Shown here piece after piece: positions 42,444 to 50,462 of a stretch of 54,375 nucleotides of DNA. The notes beneath the pieces are model-generated. The model saw nothing but the letters and a program-made list of their open reading frames with translations, was not told where the DNA came from and made no database searches. Made by a program: the position numbers and the translations under genes. Position 1 is the stretch's first letter. Each line of letters starts with the position of its first letter. Origin of the DNA: Candidatus Neomicrothrix sp. (GTDB lineage Bacteria > Actinomycetota > Acidimicrobiia > Acidimicrobiales > Aldehydirespiratoraceae); contig JAFMKU010000009.1 of the NCBI GenBank assembly GCA_017852795.1, forward strand, positions 1 to 54,375, read 5' to 3'.

Positions 42444-43235
42444 ATGACAAGAGATGCAGAAGTGCTCGCCGGTCGCGTGGCGTTCATCACCGGGGCTGGA
42501 GACGGGATCGGAGCCGGGATCGCCCGGGTGTTCGCCGCTCACGGAGCCCGCGTGGTGGTGGCCGAGATCAACGCCGAAACGGGCCAACAGGTAGCGGATT
42601 CGCTCAATGGTCGCGGCGTGTTCATCCCGACCGATGTCGCTGATCGCAACAGCGTCGTTGCGGGGGTGACGTCAACCATCGACACCTTCGGGCGGTTGGA
42701 CATTCTGGTCAACAACGCTTGGGGTGGCGGAGGAATCGGACGGGTGGAACGCAAAACGCCGGAAGCGGTTCAGGCCGGTCTCAACGTGGGCTTTCTGGGT
42801 CCGTTGTGGGCCATGAACGCAGCCCATCCGGTGATGAAAGCCAACGGTTGGGGTCGGGTCATCAACCTGTGTTCACTCAACGGGGTCAACGCCCACATGG
42901 GCACGTTGGAATACAACTCAGCGAAGGAAGCATTGCGGGCGGCGAGCCGGACCGCGGCCCGGGAGTGGGCGGGTTCGGGTATCACGGTGAACGTGATCTG
43001 CCCGGCCGCCAAATCGGCAGCGTTTCGTCGGGTCATGGCCCAGAACCCTGAACTCGAAGCGGCGGCCGATGCGTCCAACCCGATGGGCCGCATGGGTGAC
43101 CCCGACGAGGACATCGCTCCCGTTGCGTTGTTTCTGGCCAGCGATGCCAGCCGCTACCTGACCGGAAACACGTTGTTTGTTGACGGTGGTTCCCACATCA
43201 ACGGCTCCGCTTGGGCACCAGACCTCGGCGAGTAA
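42444..43235 (+). CDS. Short-chain dehydrogenase/reductase (3-oxoacyl reductase-like)
   Basis: The 263-residue SDR has the cofactor motif TGAGDGIG (16-23), LVNNAWGGGG, the catalytic S-x-Y-x3-K in SLNGVNAHMGTLEYNSAKEAL, and a C-terminal loop WAPDLGE. Acidic residues after strand 2 (AEINAE) favour NAD+ over NADP+. NNAW instead of the usual NNAG is a small deviation. It reads divergently from soxB and is followed 82 bases later by a TauD-type dioxygenase. The substrate is unknown; a link to the sox cluster is only positional. Confidence 0.88.
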   Translation: MTRDAEVLAGRVAFITGAGDGIGAGIARVFAAHGARVVVAEINAETGQQVADSLNGRGVFIPTDVADRNSVVAGVTSTIDTFGRLDILVNNAWGGGGIGRVERKTPEAVQAGLNVGFLGPLWAMNAAHPVMKANGWGRVINLCSLNGVNAHMGTLEYNSAKEALRAASRTAAREWAGSGITVNVICPAAKSAAFRRVMAQNPELEAAADASNPMGRMGDPDEDIAPVALFLASDASRYLTGNTLFVDGGSHINGSAWAPDLGE

Positions 43236-43303
43236 CGTCCAACTTCGAATTGCTGGCCGATCTTCGGCGTGTGCCACGCTGGCGGGGAAGCTGTTCGCGA
43301 AAG

Positions 43304-43309
43304 AAAGGA
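43304..43309 (+). promoter_or_regulatory. Shine-Dalgarno AAAGGA deciding the start of the TauD/TfdA gene
   Basis: AAAGGA ends 8 nt before the ATG at 43318; the track start at 43177 lies inside the SDR gene and is rejected. Confidence 0.7.
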
Positions 43310-43317
43310 ATGCGGTG

Positions 43318-44169
43318 ATGTCCGGCCTAGAAACCAGTCCGTTTGCGGGTCGCTTAGGGGCGGTCGTGCACGGCCTCGATGTAGCGCAAATCGACGATCA
43401 GGTGGCGACGGCGTTGCGGTCAGCGCTCAGCGACCATCTGGTGCTGGTGCTTCCGGGGTTGGCTCCATCGAGAGAGGAACTGCGGTCGATCGGCGCGTTG
43501 TTTGGTGAACTCGACACCCATCCGTACCTCAGCGCCGATGATCCGTCGGTCCCCGAAGTCATTCGTCTGGACAGCAGCGCCACCGTCAAAGCCGACGTCT
43601 GGCACACCGACGCCACGTTTTACGAAACTCCACCGTCGGTCGCACTGCTTCACATGGTGGAATGCCCCGACGCCGGAGGTGACACCAGTTGGATCAACTG
43701 CCACGACGGGTACGCGTCACTTTCGCCGGCGTTGCAGGACTTTCTGCTCACCTTGACCTGCGTGCATGACGACGCCGGCCAAGGTGGGAGGTCAGCGGAG
43801 CATCCGGTGGTGCGAGCCCATCCCGAAACGGGGCGCCCCGCGCTGTTTGTGCATCGGCAATTTTCGCGACGCATCCCACAACTCTCCCGTCCCGAATCAC
43901 AGATGCTGCTGAGTTTCTTGTTCCGCTGGCAGGAACAGCTTCAGTTCTCCTGCCGCTGGCGCTGGTCATCAGGTGATGTGGTGTTGTGGGACGAACGGGT
44001 GACCCTTCACGCCATGGTCAACGACACCGAAGGTCGCCGGGTTCTGCATCGGGCCACCGTGCTCGGGGACACCCCTGAGGCCTTTGCTCCGGATCGGATC
44101 GGCGAACGCTTCGACCTCCCGAAAACCGCGTCAAGCGGATACTTCGGGATTGGTTCCTACGAGTTCTGA
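43318..44169 (+). CDS. TauD/TfdA-family Fe(II)/2-oxoglutarate dioxygenase
   Basis: The 283-residue protein has the TauD/TfdA layout: GRLGAVVHGLDVAQIDDQ at the start, HxD in DVWHTDATFYETPPSVALLHM (near 98-100), the second His in ERVTLHAMVND, and the arginine of RRVLHRATVLGD for 2-oxoglutarate. CPDAGGDTSWINCHDGYASLSPAL is typical of the family. It hydroxylates a carbon next to a leaving group, for example in taurine or 2,4-D. It may be a desulfonating, demethylating or dealkylating step, matching the sarcosine oxidase region, but the substrate is unknown. Confidence 0.88.
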   Translation: MSGLETSPFAGRLGAVVHGLDVAQIDDQVATALRSALSDHLVLVLPGLAPSREELRSIGALFGELDTHPYLSADDPSVPEVIRLDSSATVKADVWHTDATFYETPPSVALLHMVECPDAGGDTSWINCHDGYASLSPALQDFLLTLTCVHDDAGQGGRSAEHPVVRAHPETGRPALFVHRQFSRRIPQLSRPESQMLLSFLFRWQEQLQFSCRWRWSSGDVVLWDERVTLHAMVNDTEGRRVLHRATVLGDTPEAFAPDRIGERFDLPKTASSGYFGIGSYEF

Positions 44170-44193
44170 TACTGGCGCGTTGGTTGCCGGAAC

Positions 44194-45309
44194 TCACCCG
44201 GCCGGGATCAACCCGTCGGCCCGGTAGCGCTCCACCGCGACGGCCGGTCGACCAGCAATGATCCCGTCGGCCCCGGCTGCGATGACCTCGGCGTAAAAGT
44301 CGGCGTTTTCTTGCGCATCGGCATCGTTGGGCCAGATCCACATGGCCAGACCGGCCTCCTTGACCCGAGCGACGACCTCAGCGGAGAGCACGTCGATTAC
44401 TTCGAAGGTGGGGGGAACCTGCGCGACCCGATCGTTGGGATGTACGCCAGCCACGCCGAGGTACCAGGCCACCAGTTCGTCCTCGGCGGGGCTCGTGGCC
44501 ACGTCGGGTGCTAGTTCACGGAAGGCATTCAACACGGTGCCGTTGAACGAGACGACGATCACCGAGTCGGTGCGACCCAGCGCGGCGATCTCCTCGGCCA
44601 GTACCCGGGCGCCTTCGATGGCGAAATCCAGGTCGATTTCGCCATCGTCGCCTCGGGGAACTTTGATCTCAACGTCGAGCACGTGGTTGGGGAACGCCTC
44701 GGCAACTGCCCGGAACGTTTCCACCTTGAAATCGTCGGCCTGATAGCCCGCTGGCGGTGCAATCTTCCCGGTCCGAACCCCGCGCCAGACGTAGCTCGAT
44801 TCGTCTCGTTCACGGTTCTGCCAGTCGTCGTTCCACCAGTAGCCGTTGTCGAGCGCCTGCAGCTCAGCGAGGGTCAGATCCCGTACCCGGCCCGACGTTT
44901 CCGTGGTGGCATCGACAGTGTCGTCGTGTTGCACAACCAGCACCTTGTCACCGGTTAACTGCACGTCCATTTCCAAAACGTCGACCCCGGCCAGTGCCGC
45001 TTCGGTAAAGGCAAACATCGACGAATGCGGGTAGGCCTGGTCGCCGCCTGCATGCCCAGTGACGATGGGGCGGCCAAGGGCCAGAAGGTCTTCGAGTGTC
45101 GATGCCTCCGGTGTTTCAACCCCGTCCCGGGCGACCAGTTCGGCGACCGTGGTGGAAGGTGGCTCAGTCACTGGCGGTTCGGTCGTTTCGACCGTGGCTT
45201 CCGTCCCGAGGTCGTCACCGGCATCGGGTGTTGCCTCGGAGGTGGTCGTGTCACCACCGCAGGACGAAACAATCAGGGCAAGAGCGAGGATCATTAGGAG
45301 TCGGCGCAT
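44194..45309 (-). CDS. Glycerophosphodiester phosphodiesterase, lipoprotein
   Basis: The 371-residue protein starts with a lipoprotein signal MRRLLMILALALIVSSC (Cys17) and a T/E/P-rich linker. The GDPD domain follows: PIVTGHAGGDQAYPHSSMFAF has the first catalytic His, EMDVQLTGDKVLVVQHDDTVD the metal-binding Glu/Asp and the second His, and VLDVEIK the third metal Glu. It splits glycerophosphodiesters to glycerol 3-phosphate outside the membrane. The start at 45309 has the leaderless TACGTT box 7 nt upstream. A region of about 100 residues between the first and second half is longer than in E. coli UgpQ, with GYWWNDDWQNRERDESSYVWRG. Confidence 0.88.
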   Translation of the reverse strand: MRRLLMILALALIVSSCGGDTTTSEATPDAGDDLGTEATVETTEPPVTEPPSTTVAELVARDGVETPEASTLEDLLALGRPIVTGHAGGDQAYPHSSMFAFTEAALAGVDVLEMDVQLTGDKVLVVQHDDTVDATTETSGRVRDLTLAELQALDNGYWWNDDWQNRERDESSYVWRGVRTGKIAPPAGYQADDFKVETFRAVAEAFPNHVLDVEIKVPRGDDGEIDLDFAIEGARVLAEEIAALGRTDSVIVVSFNGTVLNAFRELAPDVATSPAEDELVAWYLGVAGVHPNDRVAQVPPTFEVIDVLSAEVVARVKEAGLAMWIWPNDADAQENADFYAEVIAAGADGIIAGRPAVAVERYRADGLIPAG

Positions 45310-45316
45310 GGGAACC

Positions 45317-45322
45317 AACGTA
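45317..45322 (-). promoter_or_regulatory. Candidate leaderless -10 box of the GDPD gene
   Basis: TACGTT on the minus strand (45322-45317) is 7 nt before the ATG at 45309. Confidence 0.4.
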
Positions 45323-45378
45323 GACACTCACCGGGTGGCCGACGATGATGCCTAGGCTGCTTTGCGAAGGGAGCGGTG

Positions 45379-46047
45379 ATGCAACAGTTCAAGCAGGATT
45401 TCATCGAGTTCATGGTTCGGTCCGATGTGCTCACCTTCGGAGATTTCACAACGAAGAGCGGGCGCCGAACACCGTTCTTTATCAACACCGGTCGTTACCG
45501 CACCGGTGACCAACTGGCCCGTCTCGGGGAGTTCTACGCGGCGGCGATCGAGGAGTCATGGCCCGAAGGGATCGATGTCTTGTTCGGCCCGGCCTACAAA
45601 GGCATCCCGTTGGTTGCGTCGGCGTCGATCGCCCTCGCCGGGAAAGGTCGAACGGTCGGTTTTTGTTTCAACCGCAAAGAAGCCAAAGACCACGGTGAAG
45701 GCGGGGTGCTGGTCGGTTCAGCGCTCGCTGATGGGGATCGGGTGTTGATCGTGGAGGACGTAACCACCGCCGGCACGTCGATCCGTGAAACCGTCCCGAT
45801 CCTTCGAGCTGCGGCCACGGTGGAGTTGGCGGGGCTGATTGTTTCGGTTGACCGCCAAGAACGCGGTACCGGCACCCGAAGCGCGTTGGCTGAGGTGGCC
45901 GACGAATTCGCGATGCCGACCCGAGCGATCGTCACCCTCGACGAAGTTATCGAACACCTTCATGGCCGCCCGGTCGACGGACGAGTCGTCCTTGACGACG
46001 CCATGCTCGACGCGGTGCAGCAATATCGTCAGGAGTACGGCGCATGA
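45379..46047 (+). CDS. pyrE: Orotate phosphoribosyltransferase
   Basis: The 222-residue enzyme makes OMP from orotate and PRPP in pyrimidine synthesis. The PRPP loop is VLIVEDVTTAGTS, the family N-terminus FGDFTTKSGRRTPFFINTGRYRT, and GPAYKGIPL and FNRKEAKDHGEGG are the flexible-loop motifs of the PyrE type. The start is ATG at 45379 (GTG 45376 possible), with GGGAG 6 nt upstream. It is coupled to pyrC by an ATGA overlap. A TAGGCT box at about 45353 could be its -10. Confidence 0.93.
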   Translation: MQQFKQDFIEFMVRSDVLTFGDFTTKSGRRTPFFINTGRYRTGDQLARLGEFYAAAIEESWPEGIDVLFGPAYKGIPLVASASIALAGKGRTVGFCFNRKEAKDHGEGGVLVGSALADGDRVLIVEDVTTAGTSIRETVPILRAAATVELAGLIVSVDRQERGTGTRSALAEVADEFAMPTRAIVTLDEVIEHLHGRPVDGRVVLDDAMLDAVQQYRQEYGA

Positions 46048-47120
46048 CGGTGCTGGAGATCGCAGCCCCCGACGACTGGCATGTGCACCTTCGTGACGAC
46101 CACATGCTGGCGTCGGTAACGCCCTACACGGCTCGCTGTTTTCGCTACGCGCTGGTGATGCCCAACCTGGTGCCGGCGATTTGTTCCACGGCCGCCGCGG
46201 TCGCCTACCGGGATCGGATCCTTGCTGCTGCGGGACCTCACGCTCGACCCGATTTCCAGCCGTTGATGACGCTGTATCTCAACGACGCGCTCGACCGGGC
46301 CGACCTGTTAGCTGGGGCCGCCGACGGGCAGGTGATGGCGGCCAAGTACTACCCGGCCGGGGCCACCACCAACAGTGCCGCCGGCGGGTCGTCGCTGCTG
46401 GCCTATCGGCAAGTGTTAGAGGCCATGGCTGAAGCGGGTATTCCGCTGCTGGTCCACGCCGAATCCACCGATCCGGACGTGGACATCTTTGATCGGGAAG
46501 CGGTGTTCCTCGAACGAGAACTACTGCCGGTACTCGATCAGGTACCGGGCCTTCGGGTGACGGTGGAACACATCTCTACCCGAGCCGGGCTTGATCTGGT
46601 GCGGGCCAACGACGGCGTTGCCGGTTCGATCACCCCGCATCACCTGACCTGTGACCGTTCCGACGTGCTGGCCAACGGACTCCGACCCGACCTCTACTGC
46701 AAACCGGTCATCAACAGCCGAGAGGACCGAGACGCGTTGGTCGCGGCGGCCACCTCGGGCGACCCATCGTTCTTTCTCGGCACCGATTCGGCTCCGCATC
46801 CACTCAGTCACAAGTTGGCGTCACCGGCCCGACCCGGGGTGTTCAACGCCCCCTACGCGTTAGAGGTGGTGGCTGAGTTGATGTTTCAATGCGATGCACT
46901 GGACCGGTTGGAAGGCTTCGTGTCCTGGCACGGCGCCGACCATTACCGGCTTCCTCGCGCCGGATCGACCGTGCGGTTGACCCGACTCGCCGAGGATGAA
47001 ACGACACCGCTCGACGAGGTAACGACCGTTGACGGGCAGACAGTGACCATCTTTGGTGTGGAAGCGGCTCGCCGCTGGCGTTGGGAACCGCTCACCGAAC
47101 CGGAACAGGTTGGCGGTTGA
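46044..47120 (+). CDS. pyrC: Dihydroorotase, class II (E. coli PyrC type)
   Basis: The 358-residue enzyme closes carbamoyl aspartate to dihydroorotate. DDWHVHLRDD (H13, H15), the carboxylated lysine in AAKYYPAGATTNS (K101), LVHAES, EHISTRAG, SITPHHLTCDR and GTDSAPHPLSHK give the complete binuclear zinc site. Length and motifs place it with the homodimeric class II enzymes of proteobacteria (348 aa), not with the class I PyrC found in the usual actinobacterial pyrRBC operon. It overlaps pyrE by ATGA. No aspartate carbamoyltransferase lies nearby. Confidence 0.93.
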   Translation: MTVLEIAAPDDWHVHLRDDHMLASVTPYTARCFRYALVMPNLVPAICSTAAAVAYRDRILAAAGPHARPDFQPLMTLYLNDALDRADLLAGAADGQVMAAKYYPAGATTNSAAGGSSLLAYRQVLEAMAEAGIPLLVHAESTDPDVDIFDREAVFLERELLPVLDQVPGLRVTVEHISTRAGLDLVRANDGVAGSITPHHLTCDRSDVLANGLRPDLYCKPVINSREDRDALVAAATSGDPSFFLGTDSAPHPLSHKLASPARPGVFNAPYALEVVAELMFQCDALDRLEGFVSWHGADHYRLPRAGSTVRLTRLAEDETTPLDEVTTVDGQTVTIFGVEAARRWRWEPLTEPEQVGG

Positions 47121-47144
47121 GTATTCACGGTAGACACTTGACGC

Positions 47145-47657
47145 ATGGCTGATTTCAAAGCGTTGACCGATCACGGCGACCAAGGTGACCGCACCGAGGA
47201 GTGGGACCGGCTTCGCTCGCAGCACCTGCATCCTGACCGACCCCAGAGCTCAGCTCGAGGGGTGCACCATCTGGCGTTGCTGTCATCGGACGTCGAACGA
47301 ACCATCGACTTCTATCAAGGCGTTCTGGAGTTCCCGCTTACGGAACTTTTCGAGAATCGTGACTACCGAGGCAGCACCCATTTCTTTTTCGATATCGGCA
47401 ACGGAAACCTGCTGGCCTTCTTCGATTTCCCCGGACTTGACCTCGGGCCTTACGCCGAGGTTCTGGGGTCGATGCACCATCTGGCCATCTCGGTGACCGA
47501 AGAGCAGCAACTCCGGCTTCGTGCTCGCCTCCTCGACGCTGGGGTAACCATCGATTTTGAGCACGAGACCTCGATCTATTTCCGGGGGCCGGACGGAGAA
47601 CGCCTCGAACTGCTGGCCGATCCGCTCGGGTCGATGTACGGCTTCGACGTCCGCTAA
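47145..47657 (+). CDS. VOC family protein (glyoxalase/dioxygenase fold)
   Basis: The 170-residue protein has an N-terminal 35-residue helical tail and one VOC double module: GVHHLALLSSDVERTIDFYQGVLEFPLTEL, then MHHLAISVTEEQQLRLRARLLDAGV, and GPDGERLELLADP at the end. The histidines in the VHHL and MHHL motifs and E155 in ERLEL fit metal positions. It follows pyrC by 24 bases but shares no obvious pathway with it. The family is broad and the reaction unknown. Confidence 0.8.
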   Translation: MADFKALTDHGDQGDRTEEWDRLRSQHLHPDRPQSSARGVHHLALLSSDVERTIDFYQGVLEFPLTELFENRDYRGSTHFFFDIGNGNLLAFFDFPGLDLGPYAEVLGSMHHLAISVTEEQQLRLRARLLDAGVTIDFEHETSIYFRGPDGERLELLADPLGSMYGFDVR

Positions 47658-47710
47658 CCGGTTCCGGGTGGCGTTGACGGCAGTTGCGTGGGCATGATGG
47701 CCCCGTAACG

Positions 47711-47728
47711 CGAGACGGAGTCGTCTCG
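47711..47728. promoter_or_regulatory. Perfect 7+4+7 inverted repeat in the leader of the SDR gene
   Basis: CGAGACG-GAGT-CGTCTCG lies 15 bases before the GAGGAG ribosome site and could be an operator or an mRNA stem. A TTGACG at 47674-47679 may be a -35 box, but no good -10 follows at 17 bases. Confidence 0.5.
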
Positions 47729-47743
47729 GCACCAGCCAACGAT

Positions 47744-47749
47744 GAGGAG
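47744..47749 (+). promoter_or_regulatory. Shine-Dalgarno GAGGAG of the SDR gene
   Basis: GAGGAG is 8 nt before the GTG at 47758. Confidence 0.7.
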
Positions 47750-47757
47750 ACACGATC

Positions 47758-48552
47758 GTGGACACCAACCGACTGAAGGCCTTGTTTGGTCTCGAAGGCA
47801 AGCGAGCTGTGGTCACCGGCGGAAGCCGGGGGATTGGTTACATGATCGCAGGCGGCCTGCTCGACGCCGGTTGCGAGGTCATCATCTCGGCTCGTAAAGA
47901 AAGCCAGGTTGCCGAGGCGGTGGCCTCGTTGTCGGAGCGGGGAACGGTGCATGGCGTACCAGCTGACCTGTCCACCGATGACGGCATCGCCCATCTGGCC
48001 GCGGAGGTTTCTGGTCGCTGGGATGGTTTGGAAATTCTCTGCAACAACGCAGGGGCGTCGTGGGGCGAACCGCTCGAAGGTTTCTCAACCGGGGGTTGGG
48101 ACAAGGTCATGAACGTCAACGTGCGCGGTGTGTTCTTTCTGTCCCAACAACTGCTGCCGCTGCTGCGGGCCGCGGCCTCGGCGCAGGACCCGTCGCGCAT
48201 CATCAACACCGGTTCGGTAAACGGGCTCACCCCACCAGCCATGGACACCTTTTCGTATTCGTCGTCGAAAGCCGCGGTCCACATGCTGACCCGTCACCTC
48301 GGCAAGCAACTGGCCCGCGACCACATCACCGTTAACGCCATTGCTCCCGGACCGTTCGACTCGCAGATGATGGCGTTCGCGCTCGACGACCCGGCGGGCC
48401 GCAACGCCATCGCCGCTGACGTCCCGTTGGGCCGCATCGGGGTTCCTGACGACATGGCCGGGGTGGCGATCTATCTGGCTTCGGCAGCCGGAGCGTACGT
48501 CACCGGTGCGGTGATCCCGGTTGGTGGCGGTCTCTCCACCGTCACCGAGTAA
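47758..48552 (+). CDS. Short-chain dehydrogenase/reductase (RhlG/gluconate dehydrogenase-like)
   Basis: The 264-residue SDR has VVTGGSRGIGYMIAGGLLDAGCEVIISARKE (cofactor site, basic R/K after strand 2, so NADP(H) is likely), ILCNNAGASWG, the catalytic S/Y/K in NTGSVNGLTPPAMDTFSYSSSKAAVHML, and NAIAPGPFDSQMM. The start is GTG with a clear ribosome site. The region after the catalytic lysine is typical of 3-oxoacyl or gluconate reductases. It lies alone between a VOC gene and typA; the substrate is unknown. Confidence 0.87.
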   Translation: MDTNRLKALFGLEGKRAVVTGGSRGIGYMIAGGLLDAGCEVIISARKESQVAEAVASLSERGTVHGVPADLSTDDGIAHLAAEVSGRWDGLEILCNNAGASWGEPLEGFSTGGWDKVMNVNVRGVFFLSQQLLPLLRAAASAQDPSRIINTGSVNGLTPPAMDTFSYSSSKAAVHMLTRHLGKQLARDHITVNAIAPGPFDSQMMAFALDDPAGRNAIAADVPLGRIGVPDDMAGVAIYLASAAGAYVTGAVIPVGGGLSTVTE

Positions 48553-48616
48553 CCCCACCTCGGGCGCGGCTCGCACACCGAGTCCACCTCGTCGGTGGAG
48601 TCCCGAGATCAGTCGC

Positions 48617-48622
48617 TAGCCT
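48617..48622 (+). promoter_or_regulatory. Candidate leaderless -10 box of typA
   Basis: TAGCCT (TANNNT) is 7 nt before the GTG at 48630; no Shine-Dalgarno is seen. Confidence 0.4.
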
Positions 48623-48629
48623 TCGGCGG

Positions 48630-50462
48630 GTGATTAGTCGCGACGATTTGCGGAACGTGGCGATGATCGCCCACGTCGACCATGGCAAGACCACTCTGGT
48701 GGATGCACTGCTCCGTCAAGGAGGGGCGTTCCGCGCTGGTGCGGAACTCACCGACCGGGTGATGGACTCGATGGACCTTGAGCGGGAGAAAGGCATCACG
48801 ATCCTCGCCAAGAACACCGCGGTTCGGTTTGGTGATCACAAGATCAACATCGTCGACACCCCCGGTCACGCCGACTTCGGTGGTGAAGTCGAACGTGCGC
48901 TGACCATGGTGGACGGTGTGTTGCTGCTGGTCGACGCCAGCGAAGGGCCGTTGCCTCAAACCCGGTTCGTGCTCCGCAAAGCGTTGTCGTTGTCGCTGCC
49001 GGTGGTGGTGGTCATCAACAAGATTGATCGTCCCGACGCTCGCATCAAAGAAGTGGTCGACGAGGTCTACGAGTTGTTTATGGATCTCGACGCCGACGAC
49101 TCGGCGATCGATTTCCCGATCGTCTACACGGTGGCCCGGGAAGGAACCGCAACGCTCGACCCTGACGTCCCTGGCACCGACCTTGCGCCGCTGGTTGATG
49201 TGCTGCTGAACACCGTGCCCGCTCCCCGTCACGACCCGGAACACCCGATGCGGGCTTGGGTGACCAACCTCGACGCCTCGCCCTATGTCGGACGGTTGGC
49301 TATCTGCCGGGTGCAGCACGGCACGATCCGTCGGGGCCAAAGTATCGCCTGGTGCCGTAGCGACGGGTCTGTCGTTTCCGCCCGGATCGGAACGTTGACG
49401 GTGACCGACGCGCTTGCTCAGGTTGACGTGGAAGAAGCTGGTCCGGGTGAACTCATTGGCGTTTCCGGAATTGAAGACGTCATGATCGGCGACACGCTGG
49501 CCGACCCGAACGATCCTCGCCCGTTCCCGATCATTTCGGTTGACGAACCCACGCTGGCGATGACCATCGGGGTCAACACGTCGCCGCTGGCCGGTCAAGA
49601 TGGCAACCATCTGACGGCCCGGGTGATCAAATCACGGCTCGATACTGAACTGGTCGGCAACGTGTCGATCCGGGTACTGCCGACCGATCGTCCCGACACC
49701 TGGGAGGTGCAGGGTCGTGGTGAACTGCAACTGGCGATCCTGGTCGAGACCATGCGCCGTGAAGGTTTCGAACTCACCGTCGGCAAACCAGAAGTATTGA
49801 CCCGCGAGATCGACGGAACGCTTCACGAGCCGACCGAACGGTTGACCATCGACGTTCCCGAAGAGTACGTCGGGGCGGTCACCCAGTTGCTGGGGGCACG
49901 CAAAGGCAGCATGGACGCGATGGGCAACCACGGCACCGGTTGGGTGCGCCTCGACTATGTGGTGCCGGCCCGTGCCCTTATTGGTTTCCGCACCGAGTTC
50001 TTGACCGAAACTCGGGGCACCGGCATGTTGCACCATGTGTTTCATGGGTGGACACCGTGGGTCGGCGATTTGCGGCTCCGCAACCACGGAAGCGTGGTGG
50101 CCGACCGTCTCGGCCAGTCAACGAGCTACTCGATCCTGGCCCTGCAGGAACGATCGGCGTTGTACGTCGCCCCCGGCGAACAGGTTTACGGCGGGATGGT
50201 GGTTGGGGAGAACGCCCGCAACGAGGACATGGATGTCAACATCTGCCGGGAAAAGAAGCAGACCAACATTCGAACGCATTCCTCGGACGACACCGTTCGG
50301 TTGACCCCGCCTCGGCTGCTGTCGCTCGAACAGGCCTTGGAGGTCATCGGCGACGACGAATGCGTGGAGGTAACGCCAACGACGGTGCGGATTCGTAAGG
50401 TCGTGTTGGATCAGACCGAGCGGGCCCGGATCACGAAACGGTTGAAGAACCCGCGCGACTAG
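48630..50462 (+). CDS. typA: Ribosome-associated translational GTPase TypA/BipA
   Basis: The 610-residue GTPase has the G1 loop IAHVDHGKTTL (residues about 14-24), ERGITI-type G2 segment EREKGITILAKNTAV, G3 DTPGHADFGGEVERAL and G4 NKIDRPDAR. EF-G-like domains follow, and the BipA-specific C-terminal domain has GTGMLHHVFHGWTPW and NVCREKKQTNIR (as NICREKKQTNIR). It binds the 70S ribosome and assists assembly and stress responses. Length matches the family (605-615). The GTG start is leaderless-looking. The stop shares CTAG with the convergent P450. Confidence 0.96.
   Translation: MISRDDLRNVAMIAHVDHGKTTLVDALLRQGGAFRAGAELTDRVMDSMDLEREKGITILAKNTAVRFGDHKINIVDTPGHADFGGEVERALTMVDGVLLLVDASEGPLPQTRFVLRKALSLSLPVVVVINKIDRPDARIKEVVDEVYELFMDLDADDSAIDFPIVYTVAREGTATLDPDVPGTDLAPLVDVLLNTVPAPRHDPEHPMRAWVTNLDASPYVGRLAICRVQHGTIRRGQSIAWCRSDGSVVSARIGTLTVTDALAQVDVEEAGPGELIGVSGIEDVMIGDTLADPNDPRPFPIISVDEPTLAMTIGVNTSPLAGQDGNHLTARVIKSRLDTELVGNVSIRVLPTDRPDTWEVQGRGELQLAILVETMRREGFELTVGKPEVLTREIDGTLHEPTERLTIDVPEEYVGAVTQLLGARKGSMDAMGNHGTGWVRLDYVVPARALIGFRTEFLTETRGTGMLHHVFHGWTPWVGDLRLRNHGSVVADRLGQSTSYSILALQERSALYVAPGEQVYGGMVVGENARNEDMDVNICREKKQTNIRTHSSDDTVRLTPPRLLSLEQALEVIGDDECVEVTPTTVRIRKVVLDQTERARITKRLKNPRD
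50459..50462. other. Second CTAG shared by two convergent stop codons
   Basis: CTAG supplies TAG to typA (plus) and the P450 (minus), exactly as at 35177-35180. Confidence 0.9.

Noticed and set aside
48609-49610. 333-residue minus-strand ORF opposite typA
   Set aside because: Shadow of TypA; composition is dominated by H, R and V repeats.
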